Below, in pieces: positions 1 through 8,766 of a stretch of 64,000 nt of DNA (its first letter is position 1; each line of letters begins with the position of its first letter). Position numbers and translations under genes: made by a program. The stretch is from Amycolatopsis jejuensis (GTDB lineage Bacteria > Actinomycetota > Actinomycetes > Mycobacteriales > Pseudonocardiaceae). The DNA lies in contig NZ_JNYZ01000010.1 in assembly GCF_000717335.1 (NCBI RefSeq), forward strand, positions 248,001 to 312,000, given 5' to 3'. A model generated the notes under the pieces. That model worked only from the letters and a program-made list of their open reading frames with translations, ran no database searches and was not told where the DNA came from.

Positions 1-383
1 AGGAAAGCTACGCCGTGGAGCTGCTGTCCGCGGGCGCAGGCGGCGTCGGATACCTGCTGAAGGAGCGCGTCGCCGACGTCGCCGAGTTCCTGGACGCGGT
101 CCGCCGCGTCGCGGGCGGCGGCACGGCCATCGACCCGGACGTCATCGCCCAGCTGATGGCACGCGGACGGCGTAATCCGCTCGACTCGCTCACCGCGCGC
201 GAGTCGGAGGTACTCGGCCTGATGGCGCAAGGACTTTCGAACACCGCGATCGCCGGGTCGCTCGTGGTTTCGCACGGGGCCGTCGAAAAACACATCGGCA
301 ACATTTTCGCGAAGCTCGGGCTCGAAGCCAGCGCGGAAGAACACCGCCGGGTACGGGCGGTACTCACCTATCTGGGCCGCTGA
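1..383 (+). CDS. LuxR/NarL-type response regulator (5' partial)
   Basis: The reading frame is open from base 3 at the window edge, so the N-terminal part of the receiver domain lies upstream. What remains is the end of a REC domain, with a GYLLKE segment carrying the conserved receiver lysine, followed by a LuxR/GerE helix-turn-helix (LTARESEVLGLMAQGLSNTAIA ... VEKHIGNIFAKLGL, about the last 65 residues). Members of this family are DNA-binding output proteins of two-component systems. The partner kinase is probably upstream and not visible here. Target genes cannot be deduced. Confidence 0.9.
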   Translation, partial: ESYAVELLSAGAGGVGYLLKERVADVAEFLDAVRRVAGGGTAIDPDVIAQLMARGRRNPLDSLTARESEVLGLMAQGLSNTAIAGSLVVSHGAVEKHIGNIFAKLGLEASAEEHRRVRAVLTYLGR

Positions 384-468
384 CCCTCACCCGAACTGAC
401 GGCAGCACACGCGCCGGTCCCTCGCCTACCATGGACGAATGCCGCCCGAACCGAGCGAGGAGAGCCCG

Positions 469-687
469 ATGACCGACCGCAGCGTCCGCTTCTTCGGCGG
501 GCCGCTCGACGGCCGGGTCCAGGAGCTCACCGACGACGAACCGGTTCCGGGCACCGTGGTCCGCCACATCCACCTGCACGGCGGCCCGAAAATCGAGACA
601 CGCTACGAGCTCGGCCTCACCGAGAACGGCTGGGAATACCGCGTGCAGGCCCACGAAACCAGCCACGAGCCGGACGGTCTGCGTTAG
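469..687 (+). CDS. small conserved hypothetical protein
   Basis: A 72-residue protein beginning MTDRSVRFFGGPLDGR. I chose the ATG at 469 because GAGGAG lies just upstream; an in-frame ATG at 439 has no such site. The segment FFGGPLDGR...PGTVVRHIHLHGGPKIETRYEL resembles small soluble actinobacterial proteins of unknown function. There are no membrane segments and no cysteines. It stands alone on its strand, between the response regulator and the toxin-antitoxin region. No function is proposed. Confidence 0.6.
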   Translation: MTDRSVRFFGGPLDGRVQELTDDEPVPGTVVRHIHLHGGPKIETRYELGLTENGWEYRVQAHETSHEPDGLR

Positions 688-782
688 CGCGCCTGGATCT
701 TCGGCCACCGCCAATCTGCAGCTTCGTCGTCCAGCATTCACCCGACCCAGGGAGTAGCAGAAGTCTCACTCTCCGTGTACGA

Positions 783-798
783 TCGAACGTATGTTCGC
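783..798. promoter_or_regulatory. LexA/SOS box
   Basis: TCGAACGTATGTTCGC matches the actinobacterial LexA operator TCGAAC-N4-GTTCGA at every conserved position except the last. It lies 129 bp upstream of the Panacea antitoxin start at 927, in an otherwise empty intergenic stretch (688-926). The gene to its left runs away from it in the same direction, so the antitoxin-toxin pair is the only nearby candidate target. Confidence 0.65.
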
Positions 799-926
799 TC
801 ACATGACATGGTCGTCACTACGCCGGGAACTCGTGGCTTTCGGCAACATTGTGAACACCTGTGACACACTTGAACACGGCGCAACGACTGACCAAGTGGC
901 CGGCCCAAGACCGAAGGAGGGAAGCG

Positions 927-1388
927 ATGGACGCACCATATAGCGCAAGAACAATTGCCAAGTGGTTCATCGCTTGGGCCGAGGCAGAAGAGGCCGATCT
1001 ATCGAACCTCAAGTTGCAGAAGCTCTTGTACTACGCACAAGGTCACTACGTTGCGCTCCATCGGAAGCCACTCTTCAAAGAAGATATCCAAGCATGGTCT
1101 CATGGCCCCGTTGTGCCAGCCGTCTACCACGAGTGGAAGGGCTACGGATCAGCTGACTTGCACCTCGAACCAGCCGACCCTTTCAACTGGGCAGACGTCA
1201 GCGGAGAAGACTCGCAATTCCTGGGACAGGTTTGGAATTCTTATGGATGGTACGCTGCCTGGCATCTGCGCAACATGACACACGACGAACCTCCGTGGCA
1301 GAAGAACTGGCGAGGCGACCAGTTCAGAGGAATCGTGATCAGCGTTCCCGACCTCGAGGAACACTTCACCCCCCTCACCAAGAAGTAG
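927..1388 (+). CDS. Panacea-domain (SocA/DUF4065-like) antitoxin
   Basis: A 153-residue protein with the Panacea/DUF4065 pattern: ARTIAKWFI..., LSNLKLQKLLYYAQGHYVAL, and WSHGPVVPAVYHEWKGYG. Panacea proteins are antitoxins that neutralise many unrelated toxins by direct binding; Caulobacter SocA is a relative that also acts as a ClpXP adaptor. The start at 927 has a strong AAGGAGG site 7 nt upstream; an in-frame ATG at 861 has none. The stop is followed 3 nt later by the start of the next gene, as expected for an antitoxin-toxin operon. Base composition is noticeably less GC-rich than in the neighbours, which suggests horizontal acquisition. Confidence 0.85.
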   Translation: MDAPYSARTIAKWFIAWAEAEEADLSNLKLQKLLYYAQGHYVALHRKPLFKEDIQAWSHGPVVPAVYHEWKGYGSADLHLEPADPFNWADVSGEDSQFLGQVWNSYGWYAAWHLRNMTHDEPPWQKNWRGDQFRGIVISVPDLEEHFTPLTKK

Positions 1389-1391
1389 ATC

Positions 1392-1811
1392 ATGGCGCGG
1401 AGCGCTCGAGGAACCCGGCCTTCGAAACCTGCGACGTCCATCCAGGTATCTGCCCCGGCTCAACCGACGAGCTACGATGAGGAAACTCCTAAGTTCCGCC
1501 TTCACCATGTGAGCAAAGAGCTCGACGTAGGAAACCTTGACCCTGCCCGGCGCGCAGCGTTTGCAACGACTCTTCAAAAGCTGTCGAGTCTGCAATGGAA
1601 GCAGATCCTCACTGCTCCTCGGCACGGCTCAGGAACCGAATGGATGCCCAAAGACAGCATTACTGAGAAAATTCCGGTCAGGTTTCAGGATGTCGACAGA
1701 TTTCTCGTCTTCCGGTACCTCGGCAAACTCCCCATGGTGGGCGTGCGAGTAAGAGATGTGCTGCACATCCTGTGGATAGCGCCCGACTTCCGCCGTATTT
1801 ACCAGCACTAG
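1392..1811 (+). CDS. probable toxin partner of the Panacea antitoxin
   Basis: A 139-residue basic protein directly downstream of the Panacea antitoxin (3-nt gap). The first 35 residues look disordered. The rest is a compact alpha/beta domain ending in LGKLPMVGVRVRDVLHILWIAPDFRRIYQH. A C-terminal strand of the form hydrophobic-D/APxF..Y.H occurs in several small RNase-like toxin families, so a RelE/MqsR-type fold is possible but not demonstrated. Its identity as the toxin is inferred from gene order. Its codon usage, like that of the antitoxin, is less GC-biased than the surrounding genes. Confidence 0.6.
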   Translation: MARSARGTRPSKPATSIQVSAPAQPTSYDEETPKFRLHHVSKELDVGNLDPARRAAFATTLQKLSSLQWKQILTAPRHGSGTEWMPKDSITEKIPVRFQDVDRFLVFRYLGKLPMVGVRVRDVLHILWIAPDFRRIYQH

Positions 1812-1904
1812 AATCCGGATTCGGATACCGGCCACGCCCGTCGGATGGGACAGCGAACCGGACTCCGAATGACAGCAGGGGCGATGGGCACGAGGGTGAG
1901 GTAG

Positions 1905-1983
1905 GGCCAGCCCCCGGAAGCGGGACCCGGCTGGCCGGAGGGTGAAGTCGGCGGTCTGCACCGCTGTTTCCGGGGCCCCGGAA
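1905..1983. other. two inverted repeats downstream of the TA pair
   Basis: GGCCAGCC (1905-1912) pairs with GGCTGGCC (1929-1936). The 16-bp perfect palindrome TTCCGGGGCCCCGGAA lies at 1968-1983, 16 bp before the acyltransferase start. The first could terminate the toxin-antitoxin transcript. The second could be an operator or terminator. Neither is followed by a T-run. Confidence 0.35.
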
Positions 1984-1999
1984 CGACAGGCTCGTCGGT

Positions 2000-3289
2000 A
2001 TGACGACGAGCCAGCTGCATACCGGCAGCACGAGAACCGGACGGGACAAGTTCCTCGACGTGGTGCGCGCCGGGGCGATCATCGCCGTGGTCGCCCAGCA
2101 CTGGGTCATGCCGGTGCTTTCCTTCTCCGGCACCACGGTCACCACCGGAAACGCCCTCGCCACCCCCGGTTGGTGGATCATCACCTGGGCCTCGCAGGTC
2201 ATGCCCCTCGTATTCTTCGCCGGTGGTGCGGCGAACCTGATTTCCTTGCGCCGCGCGGAATCCACCCGTGCCTGGTTCGCCGGACGCGTACGTCGCCTGC
2301 TCATTCCCGTGCTGCCGCTCATGGCCGTCTGGCTCGTAGTCCCGGACCTCTTGCTGGGCATGGGAATTCCCGCGCAACCCGTGCAGGTCGCCAGCTCGAT
2401 TGCCGCCCAGTTGCTCTGGTTCCTGTCGGTCTACCTGCTCACCGTGCTGCTCACGCCGTTGATGGTCGCCGCGCATCGGCGCTGGGGCATCGCCGTCCCG
2501 GTGGTACTGGCCGGTCTCGGCGTTCTCGTCGACGTCGCCCGCTTCTCCGACCTCGGTCTCATCGGCTACGCCAACGCCGTCATCGTCTGGGTTGCCGTGC
2601 ACCAGCTCGGTTTCCACTACGTCGAAGGACGCCTCGGCACCCTCACCCGCCGCGCCGCGCTTGCCGTGTCCGCCGCCGGGTTCGGGGTGACCGCGCTGCT
2701 CGTCGCGTTCGGGCCGTACCCGGCCAGCATGATCGGCATGCCGGGTGCGCCGGTGTCCAACATGAGCCCGCCCACCGTGTTGCTGCTGTTCCTCGCGCTC
2801 GGGCAGATCGGCTTCCTGCTGGCGTTCCGGGACAAGCTCGCGTCCCCTCGCCTGGATGCCGCCATCGGCTGGCTCGGCCCGCGCTTCATGTCGGTGTACC
2901 TGTGGCACATGCCGGCGCTGGTCGTGGTGTCCGGAGTGACCGTGCTCGGCCTGCGTTACGCGACGCCGGAACCCGGGTCGAGCCTGTGGTTCCTGATGGT
3001 GCCCGCCTGGGTCTTCGCCTGCGGCGTGGTGCTCCTGGGCCTGCTGCGGCTGTTCGAGCGCTTCGAAACCCAGCCCGACGACCTGGTGGTGACCGCGAAA
3101 ACGCCGCAGCTCGTCATCGCGGGCCTGCTCGCCTCCGGCGGTCTCCTGGGCTTGGCCGCACACGGGTTCGCGCCGCTCAGCGAAAGCCTCCTGCACGGTC
3201 CGGTGCCCTGGGTCGCGCTTACCGCGGCTGGGTTCGTGCTGGCCGGACGACAGGCCCCTCGCCTGACCCCGGCGCCGGTCAAAGGCTGA
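2000..3289 (+). CDS. acyltransferase-3-family integral membrane protein
   Basis: A 429-residue protein with about ten predicted hydrophobic helices. It opens with KFLDVVRAGAIIAVVAQHW, the helix-1 signature of acyltransferase family 3, with the conserved R and H. Such proteins transfer acyl groups to cell-surface or secreted sugars and small molecules, and the substrate cannot be read from sequence. Further typical segments are VMPLVFFAGGAANL and a cytoplasmic basic loop WFAGRVRRLLIPVLPL. The 3' end overlaps the convergent amidohydrolase gene by 11 bp. Confidence 0.8.
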   Translation: MTTSQLHTGSTRTGRDKFLDVVRAGAIIAVVAQHWVMPVLSFSGTTVTTGNALATPGWWIITWASQVMPLVFFAGGAANLISLRRAESTRAWFAGRVRRLLIPVLPLMAVWLVVPDLLLGMGIPAQPVQVASSIAAQLLWFLSVYLLTVLLTPLMVAAHRRWGIAVPVVLAGLGVLVDVARFSDLGLIGYANAVIVWVAVHQLGFHYVEGRLGTLTRRAALAVSAAGFGVTALLVAFGPYPASMIGMPGAPVSNMSPPTVLLLFLALGQIGFLLAFRDKLASPRLDAAIGWLGPRFMSVYLWHMPALVVVSGVTVLGLRYATPEPGSSLWFLMVPAWVFACGVVLLGLLRLFERFETQPDDLVVTAKTPQLVIAGLLASGGLLGLAAHGFAPLSESLLHGPVPWVALTAAGFVLAGRQAPRLTPAPVKG

Positions 3290-4175
3290 GCAGCTTCGCA
3301 GGCGTGTCGTGCAGCACGGCACGCAGGAACGGTTCGCCCAGGCGATCGTCGGCTGCCCAGCCGGCGATCGCCTGCAGCTGTGTGGCGTAGGAGTACGGAA
3401 TGTTCGGGAAATCGGTGCCGAGCACCACCCGGTCGGCGACCGCAGCGAGACGCGCCGTCCAGTCCGGCGGCAACGGAGACATCGCCTCCGCAAACGGCAC
3501 GCCGACCATGGTGGTGTCCAGATGCACCCGCGGGTAGCGGTCCATCAGCTCGAACGCCGTGGTGAACTCCGGCATCGCGGAGTGCGCGAGGACCGCGGTG
3601 AGCCGCGGATGCCGTTCGAGCACCTCAGCAAACACTGACAGCCCGGTGAAATCACCCCGCAGCGGACCGTGTCCACAGTGGACGACCACCGGCACCCCGG
3701 CGTCAGACAGCGCGCCCCACACCGGGGTGAGCAGCTCGCTTCGCGGATCGTACGCACCCACCTGCACGTGCGCCTTGAAGCAGCGGGCACCGGCCCGCAG
3801 CGCAGCGTCCACAGAGGACGCCGCACCCGGCTCCGGGTAGAACGTGCCGGTGGGCACCGCTTCCGGCACCTGCTCGCCGAACTCCAGCGCCCACGACGTG
3901 AGCCACTCCGCCATACCCGCCTTGTGCGGGTACACCAGCGGCGCGAAGCACTTCACGCCCAGCGTGCGCAGCGTTTCGAGGCGCTGCTCCTCGGACGTGC
4001 GGTAGTGGATCGGCCACGGCGTGCCGTAATGTTGCTCGGCGCGGTCGAAGTACGCCCAGACCTTGTCCAGCACGGGTTTCGGCAGGAAGTGGACGTGCAG
4101 GTCGACGATCCCGTCGAGGCCGAGGCCCGCGACCCAGCTCGCTACCTCGGCGTCGGTGGCCGGGCCCGCCGTCAC
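3279..4175 (-). CDS. amidohydrolase-family (TIM-barrel) metal-dependent hydrolase
   Basis: A 298-residue protein starting at a GTG that overlaps the smpB stop by 4 nt (GTGA), so translation is probably coupled. It has the amidohydrolase-2 pattern: an early HVH metal-ligand pair ([13 protein letters not shown]), [15 protein letters not shown], a later H ([10 protein letters not shown]), and the catalytic aspartate segment [15 protein letters not shown]. The family includes decarboxylases and hydrolases of the ACMSD type. The substrate is unknown. The amidohydrolase placed after smpB looks like a housekeeping arrangement without an obvious functional link. Confidence 0.85.
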   Translation of the reverse strand: MTAGPATDAEVASWVAGLGLDGIVDLHVHFLPKPVLDKVWAYFDRAEQHYGTPWPIHYRTSEEQRLETLRTLGVKCFAPLVYPHKAGMAEWLTSWALEFGEQVPEAVPTGTFYPEPGAASSVDAALRAGARCFKAHVQVGAYDPRSELLTPVWGALSDAGVPVVVHCGHGPLRGDFTGLSVFAEVLERHPRLTAVLAHSAMPEFTTAFELMDRYPRVHLDTTMVGVPFAEAMSPLPPDWTARLAAVADRVVLGTDFPNIPYSYATQLQAIAGWAADDRLGEPFLRAVLHDTPAKLLSL

Positions 4176-4654
4176 TCCGTGAACCGGCCCTTGAGCGCCC
4201 GCCCCATCGCGCGGCTGATGTCCTTCTGCGCGTCGCGTTTGGCCAGCGACTGCCGCTTGTCGTAGGCCTTCTTGCCCTTCGCCAGCGCAATCTCGACCTT
4301 GACCTTGCCGTCCTTGAAGTACATCGACAGCGGCACGAGCGACAGCCCGCTCTCCTTGGTCTTGCCGATCAGCCGCTCGATCTCGCTGCGGTGCAGCAGC
4401 AGCTTCCGCGTGCGCCGCGGCATGTGGTTGGTCCAGGTGCCCTGCGTGTACTCCGGGATGTGCACGTTGCGCAGCCACACCTCCCCGTCGTCGACCGTGG
4501 CGAACGCGTCCACGAGCGACGCCTTGCCCGCGCGGAGGCTCTTGACCTCGGTGCCCTGGAGCACCAGTCCGGCTTCGTAGGTGTCCAGGATGGAGTAATC
4601 GTGCCGAGCCTTGCGGTTCGACGCGATGACCTTCTGTCCACGTTCCTTGGGCAT
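4172..4654 (-). CDS. smpB: SsrA-binding protein SmpB
   Basis: A 160-residue protein with the diagnostic sequence [27 protein letters not shown], then [12 protein letters not shown] and [10 protein letters not shown], and a basic C-terminal tail (KAYDKRQ...[13 protein letters not shown]). SmpB binds tmRNA and delivers it to stalled ribosomes for trans-translation. I prefer the ATG at 4654 (MPKERGQK) over the one at 4663. It lies downstream of ftsE-ftsX in the order typical for Actinobacteria. I saw no tmRNA gene next to it. Confidence 0.97.
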   Translation of the reverse strand: MPKERGQKVIASNRKARHDYSILDTYEAGLVLQGTEVKSLRAGKASLVDAFATVDDGEVWLRNVHIPEYTQGTWTNHMPRRTRKLLLHRSEIERLIGKTKESGLSLVPLSMYFKDGKVKVEIALAKGKKAYDKRQSLAKRDAQKDISRAMGRALKGRFTE

Positions 4655-4706
4655 ACCGACCACTTTACGTGAGGAGACCGGGATCGAGCAGCCGATTTGC
4701 CGCCGC

Positions 4707-5600
4707 TCAGTGACGGACGTAGAGCCGCAGCGTGACGTACCCGGTGATCGCCGAGATCACGATCGACACCGCGAGCAGGATCGGCGCGACCGGGAACAGC
4801 ACTTCGAGCGTGGTGATCTGCGGGAACACCTCGCCGGTGAACACCGTGTCGAGGAACGACAGCTTCGTCGCCAGCAGGAACACCACCCCGAGCACGGCAC
4901 CGACCGTGCCGGCGACCACCGCCTCCAGCAGGAACGGCAGCTGGGTATACCAGCGTGTGGCGCCCACCAGGCGCATGATGCCGACTTCCGTCCGCCTCGT
5001 GAACGCCGACACCTGGATCGTGTTCGCGATCAGCAGCAAGGCGGCCACGGCCATGATGAGCGCCATCACGAACGCGATGTTCCGGACGCCGTTGAAGACG
5101 TTGAACACCCGATCGAGGAACTTCTTCTGGTCGTCGACCTTCTTGACGCCGGGCTGGCCGGTGTACTGCTTGATGATCGCGTCGGAGCGGTCCGGGTCCT
5201 TGAGCTTCACCTGCAGCGACGCGGGCAGCGCCTCGGGACCGGTGAGCTCGAGCAGCTCGGGCTGGCTCGCGAAGATCTTCTTGAACCGCTCGTAGGCCTG
5301 GTCGCGGTTCTCGTACACCACCGACTCCACGCCAGGGTTGTTCTGCAGCGACTGGCGAAGCCCGCCGCAGAGCGCCTGCGTGCAGTTCTTGTCGTTGGTG
5401 CTCACGTCGTCGACCAGCGCGATCGAAACCTCGACCTCGGCGAGGAAGTTCGCCTTCATCTTGTCGATCGTGCGGACGGCGAGCAGCCCGCCGCCGAGCA
5501 TGGCGAGCGAGACCGCGGTGGTGAGGATCATCGCGATGGTCATCGTGACGTTCCGGCGCAACCCGGTGACGACCTCGCTGAAGACGAAACTGGCTCGCAT
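4707..5600 (-). CDS. ftsX: cell-division permease-like protein FtsX
   Basis: A 297-residue protein with four predicted membrane helices (about residues 20-42, 173-195, 222-244 and 268-291). A large extracellular loop lies between helices 1 and 2 and contains two cysteines (73 and 78). With FtsE it forms an ABC-type complex that does not transport but activates peptidoglycan hydrolases (RipC-type in Actinobacteria) at the septum. The segment [13 protein letters not shown] before helix 3 is typical of the MacB/FtsX family. It lies 45 bp after ftsE and is transcribed with it. Confidence 0.97.
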   Translation of the reverse strand: MRASFVFSEVVTGLRRNVTMTIAMILTTAVSLAMLGGGLLAVRTIDKMKANFLAEVEVSIALVDDVSTNDKNCTQALCGGLRQSLQNNPGVESVVYENRDQAYERFKKIFASQPELLELTGPEALPASLQVKLKDPDRSDAIIKQYTGQPGVKKVDDQKKFLDRVFNVFNGVRNIAFVMALIMAVAALLLIANTIQVSAFTRRTEVGIMRLVGATRWYTQLPFLLEAVVAGTVGAVLGVVFLLATKLSFLDTVFTGEVFPQITTLEVLFPVAPILLAVSIVISAITGYVTLRLYVRH

Positions 5601-5645
5601 CGCTCTCGTGTTTCCTTGGTTCGGGGGAAAAGGGCGGGGGCAGTG

Positions 5646-6335
5646 TCAGCGGCCGATGCCGTAGACACCGCGGGCGTCGTCGCGGATCACGCGACCGAGC
5701 TGCAGCTCGACGACCCGCCGCCGCATCGAGTCCACGATGGAATGGTCGTGCGTGGCCATCAGCACGGTGGTGCCGGTGCGGTTGATCCGCTCCAGCAGCA
5801 GCATGATGTCCTGGCTCGTGTCCGGGTCGAGGTTCCCGGTGGGCTCGTCGGCGAGCAGCACGAGCGGGCGGTTCACGAACGCGCGGGCGATCGCCACGCG
5901 CTGCTGCTCACCGCCGGACAGCTCGTTGGGCAGCCGGTCGGCCTTGCCGTCGAGGCCGACGAGCTCGAGCACCTCGGGCACGACCTTGCGGATCGTCGGC
6001 CGCGGCTTGCCGATCACCTCGAGCGCGAACGCCACGTTCTCCGCGACGGTCTTGTTGGCCAGCAGCCGGAAGTCCTGGAACACGCAGCCGATGGTCTGGC
6101 GCAGGCGGGGGACCCGGCGCCGGGCGAGCTTCGCGACGTCGAAGTTCGACACCATGACCCGTCCCTTGGTGGGTACCTCCTCCCGCAGCAAGAGCCGCAG
6201 GAACGTCGACTTCCCGGAGCCGGACGGGCCGATGAGGAAGACGAACTCACCCTTGTCGACCTCGACCGACACCCGTTCGAGGGCGGGGCGGGTCGAGGTC
6301 TTGTAGACCTTGGAAACCTCTTCGAGCCGGATCAC
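5646..6335 (-). CDS. ftsE: cell-division ATP-binding protein FtsE
   Basis: A 229-residue ABC ATPase. It shows Walker [10 protein letters not shown] (36-44), a Q-loop in [10 protein letters not shown], the signature LSGGEQ (139-144), and Walker [10 protein letters not shown] (158-166), followed by NLDPDTS and an H-loop in [11 protein letters not shown]. It energises FtsX to control cell-wall hydrolysis during division. Length and motif spacing are normal for FtsE. Confidence 0.97.
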   Translation of the reverse strand: MIRLEEVSKVYKTSTRPALERVSVEVDKGEFVFLIGPSGSGKSTFLRLLLREEVPTKGRVMVSNFDVAKLARRRVPRLRQTIGCVFQDFRLLANKTVAENVAFALEVIGKPRPTIRKVVPEVLELVGLDGKADRLPNELSGGEQQRVAIARAFVNRPLVLLADEPTGNLDPDTSQDIMLLLERINRTGTTVLMATHDHSIVDSMRRRVVELQLGRVIRDDARGVYGIGR

Positions 6336-6409
6336 GGTTCGGCATCCTACCCATGAGCCTCGTTAAGCCCTGGTTGCCGGTGTCCTGGGACACTCCGGCC
6401 CGGCGCGGA

Positions 6410-7513
6410 TCAGACCGCGCTTGCCTGCCTGCGCCAGCGGATCCCTGCCTCGAGGAACCCGTCGATGTCGCCGTCGAGCACCCCGGACGGGTTGCCGACC
6501 TCGTACTCGGTGCGCAGGTCCTTCACCATCTGGTACGGGTGCAGCACATAGGAGCGCATCTGGTTGCCCCAGCTGGAGCCGCCGTCCTTGAGCGCGTCCA
6601 TTTCGGCCCGCTCCTCCTCCTTCTTGCGCTGCAGCAGGCGCGACTGGAGGACCTTCATCGCCGCCGCTTTGTTCTGCAGCTGCGATTTCTCGTTCTGGCA
6701 GGACACGACGATGCCGGAGGGCAGGTGGGTGATGCGGACCGCGGAGTCGGTGGTGTTCACGCTCTGTCCACCGGGTCCGGACGACCGGTACACGTCGACG
6801 CGGATGTCCTTCTCCGGAATGTCGACGTGGTCGACCTCTTCGACCTCGGGCAGCACCTCGACGTGCGCGAACGACGTCTGGCGGCGGCTCTGGTTGTCGA
6901 ACGGCGAGATGCGCACGAGGCGGTGGGTGCCTTGCTCGACCGAGAGCGTGCCGTAGACGTACGGGGCGGACACTTTGAAGGTGGCGGACTTGATGCCCGC
7001 TTCCTCGGCGTAGGAGATGTCGTAGACGTCCGTGGGGTACCCGTGGCGCTCGGCCCAGCGCAGGTACATCCGCAGCAGCATCTCGGCCCAGTCGGCCGCG
7101 TCGACGCCGCCTGCTTCGGAGCGGATGGTGACGACGGCGTTGCGGTCGTCGTAGTCGCCGGACAGCAGCGTGCGGACCTCGAGGGCGTCGATGTCCTTGG
7201 TGAGGTCGGTGAGCTCGCCCTCGGCCTCGTTCATGCTGCCGGTGTCGCCTTCGGCGCCGGCGAGCTCGTACAGCACGCCCAGGTCGTCGAGGCGCTGGCG
7301 CAGCTCGGAGACGCGGCGCAGCTCGCTCTGCCGGTGGGACAGCTGGCTGGTGACCTTCTGGGCTTCCTCGGGGTTGTCCCAGAGGGTGGGGCTGGAGGCC
7401 TGCTCCTCGAGCTCGGCGACCTGCGCGCGCAGCGCATCGAGGTCCATCACCGACTCGATCTGGGTCAGCTTGCCGGTCAGGTCCTTCAGCGCCGCATCGA
7501 ACTCATCACTCAC
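6410..7513 (-). CDS. prfB: peptide chain release factor 2
   Basis: A 367-residue RF2. The SPF tripeptide that reads UGA/UAA stop codons is at residues 203-205 (RISPFDNQ), and the catalytic GGQ that triggers peptidyl-tRNA hydrolysis is at 248-250 ([17 protein letters not shown]). The GTG start at 7513 gives the usual N-terminus ([15 protein letters not shown]). The gene is one uninterrupted frame: the in-frame UGA and programmed +1 frameshift found in many bacterial prfB genes are absent, as is usual in Actinobacteria. Confidence 0.96.
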   Translation of the reverse strand: MSDEFDAALKDLTGKLTQIESVMDLDALRAQVAELEEQASSPTLWDNPEEAQKVTSQLSHRQSELRRVSELRQRLDDLGVLYELAGAEGDTGSMNEAEGELTDLTKDIDALEVRTLLSGDYDDRNAVVTIRSEAGGVDAADWAEMLLRMYLRWAERHGYPTDVYDISYAEEAGIKSATFKVSAPYVYGTLSVEQGTHRLVRISPFDNQSRRQTSFAHVEVLPEVEEVDHVDIPEKDIRVDVYRSSGPGGQSVNTTDSAVRITHLPSGIVVSCQNEKSQLQNKAAAMKVLQSRLLQRKKEEERAEMDALKDGGSSWGNQMRSYVLHPYQMVKDLRTEYEVGNPSGVLDGDIDGFLEAGIRWRRQASAV

Positions 7514-7576
7514 GTCTGACCACGTTACGGCAAAACCCACGACCGGTTGCGCACCGGTCGTGGGCCGCGGGGGTGC

Positions 7577-8077
7577 TCAGGCCTGCGGAACCGAGTCGAG
7601 CAGCTTGAGGGCGGCCTTGGCCTGCGCCTGTGCGAACTCGGCGACGGCCTTGGCGTACGGGCCCTCGGCGGACTTGCCGGTGTTCTTGGCCTCTTCGAGC
7701 TGGGCCTGGTAGGTGGTGCGCGCGCTGTCGACGAGGGCGCTGCGCTGCTTTGCCGTCAGCGAGCCGGCGTGCACGAGCCGCAGGATGAGCGGGCTGCGCA
7801 GGTGGTCGGGGCCAGCCTCGGACGTGAGCCACGTCTTGAAGGCCTTCTTGCCTGCCGCGGTGAGCACGTACTGCTGGCTCGAACGAGGCCCCTGCTTGCC
7901 GAGTTTGACGAGTCCTTCTTTGGACAGCGCCGGGAGCTCGCGGTAGACCTGACTGCGCGTGACACTGAAGAAGGCGCCGAATCGCTCGTCGGCTCCCGAG
8001 ACGAGCTGCCCGCCCGTGGCGGGGCCGTCGTGGAGCAGACCGAGCAGAGCGGCGGCTGTTGCATTCAATTCGGACAC
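7577..8077 (-). CDS. PadR-family transcriptional regulator
   Basis: A 166-residue protein starting at GTG 8077 (VSELNATAAALLGLL). Residues 1-85 form a winged-helix domain of PadR type: LLHDGPATGGQLV, FFSVTRSQVYRELPALSKEGLVKLG, and a wing RSSQQYVLTAAGKKAF. A helical C-terminal part (EAGPDHLRSPLILRLVH...) is the usual PadR dimerisation region. The ligand and targets are unknown. It lies downstream of, and in the same direction as, the two initiator tRNA genes, but is separated from them by terminators. Confidence 0.8.
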   Translation of the reverse strand: MSELNATAAALLGLLHDGPATGGQLVSGADERFGAFFSVTRSQVYRELPALSKEGLVKLGKQGPRSSQQYVLTAAGKKAFKTWLTSEAGPDHLRSPLILRLVHAGSLTAKQRSALVDSARTTYQAQLEEAKNTGKSAEGPYAKAVAEFAQAQAKAALKLLDSVPQA

Positions 8078-8251
8078 CCCTCTACCGTCCCACTTAATCG
8101 CTTCTGTGTCCACAGTGGTCAGGCGATCTGTCCATTGTGGCCAGTAAGCCCCACCGATCGGCCCAAGTCCACAATGGACTCCGAGGACTCCGGCCACCCT
8201 CCGCAACCACAACCACCCCGGGCCGCACCTGACAACCCCCACCCGGGCGAC

Positions 8252-8291
8252 AAAAAAGAACCCGGCCCGTGCCACCGCACGAACCGGGTCC
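8252..8291 (-). terminator. intrinsic terminator after initiator tRNA copy 1
   Basis: On the minus strand, GACCCGGTTCGTGC pairs with GCACGGGCCGGGTTC around a GGTG loop. TTTTTT follows, ending at 8252. It begins 9 nt after the encoded CCA end of the tRNA. Confidence 0.85.
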
Positions 8292-8300
8292 TTCTCACAT

Positions 8301-8377
8301 TGGTAGCGGGGACAGGATTTGAACCTGCGACCTCTGGGTTATGAGCCCAGCGAGCTACCGAGCTGCTCCACCCCGCG
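8301..8377 (-). tRNA. initiator tRNA-Met (CAT), copy 1, CCA encoded
   Basis: A 77-nt cloverleaf with anticodon CAT, three consecutive G-C pairs in the anticodon stem (GGGCTCATAACCC) and a mismatched 1-72 position (C1 against U72). These are the two hallmarks of initiator rather than elongator tRNA-Met. The D arm is GGAGCAGCTCGGTAGCTC and the T arm contains GGTTCAAATCC. The 3' CCA is encoded (8303-8301). Confidence 0.95.
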
Positions 8378-8518
8378 TCGTTGTAAACACAACCCTACAC
8401 ACCCGAAAACACTCCCCCACACCCACCCCCCAAACACCCCTGACCAGCACCAACACCAACCAAGGGGAAACCAACCCAACCGGACACACCACCACCCAAC
8501 CCGCGCCAACCGGGGGGT

Positions 8519-8566
8519 CCAGGGGGGCTTGCCCCCCTGGCGGGGGTCTGGGGGTCCGACCCCCAG
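8519..8566. repeat. pair of GC-only hairpins
   Basis: CCAGGGGGG-CTTG-CCCCCCTGG (8519-8540) is followed by CTGGGGG-TCCGA-CCCCCAG (8548-8566). They lie between the two initiator tRNA genes. No coding frame is supported here. This type of element occurs in many intergenic regions of related genomes, as far as I recall. Confidence 0.5.
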
Positions 8567-8574
8567 GACATGCG

Positions 8575-8613
8575 AAAGAGGCCCATGCTTGCGCGTTCCG
8601 CAAGCACAGGCCT
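8575..8613 (-). terminator. intrinsic terminator after initiator tRNA copy 2
   Basis: On the minus strand, AGGCCTGTGCTTGCG pairs with CGCAAGCATGGGCCT around a GAA loop, followed by CTTTC. It starts 12 nt after the tRNA 3' end. The T-run is weaker than that of copy 1. Confidence 0.75.
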
Positions 8614-8624
8614 CCCAAGCTCTG

Positions 8625-8698
8625 TAGCGGGGACAGGATTTGAACCTGCGACCTCTGGGTTATGAGCCCAGCGAGCTACCGAGCTGCTCCACCCCGCG
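8625..8698 (-). tRNA. initiator tRNA-Met (CAT), copy 2, CCA not encoded
   Basis: A 74-nt gene identical to copy 1 from position 1 to the discriminator base. After the discriminator the genome reads CAG instead of CCA, so the CCA end must be added after transcription. Identity extends 3 nt upstream of the 5' end and stops at the discriminator, which argues for a recent tandem duplication of little more than the mature tRNA. Confidence 0.95.
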
Positions 8699-8766
8699 TC
8701 GGTGACACCTACCTTACGCCGTGGTTTCCCACGGGCGCAAAGCAGGTGCCTTCTACGTAACCGGCG

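Noticed and set aside
4655..4706. tmRNA gene beside smpB
   Set aside because: Neither the gap before smpB nor the region after it shows a tRNA-Ala-like end or tag sequence.
4611..6356. Long plus-strand frame opposite ftsX and ftsE
   Set aside because: It is an antisense shadow with no domain; the minus-strand genes are certain.
6410..7513. Programmed frameshift in prfB
   Set aside because: The RF2 frame is continuous, with no internal UGA.
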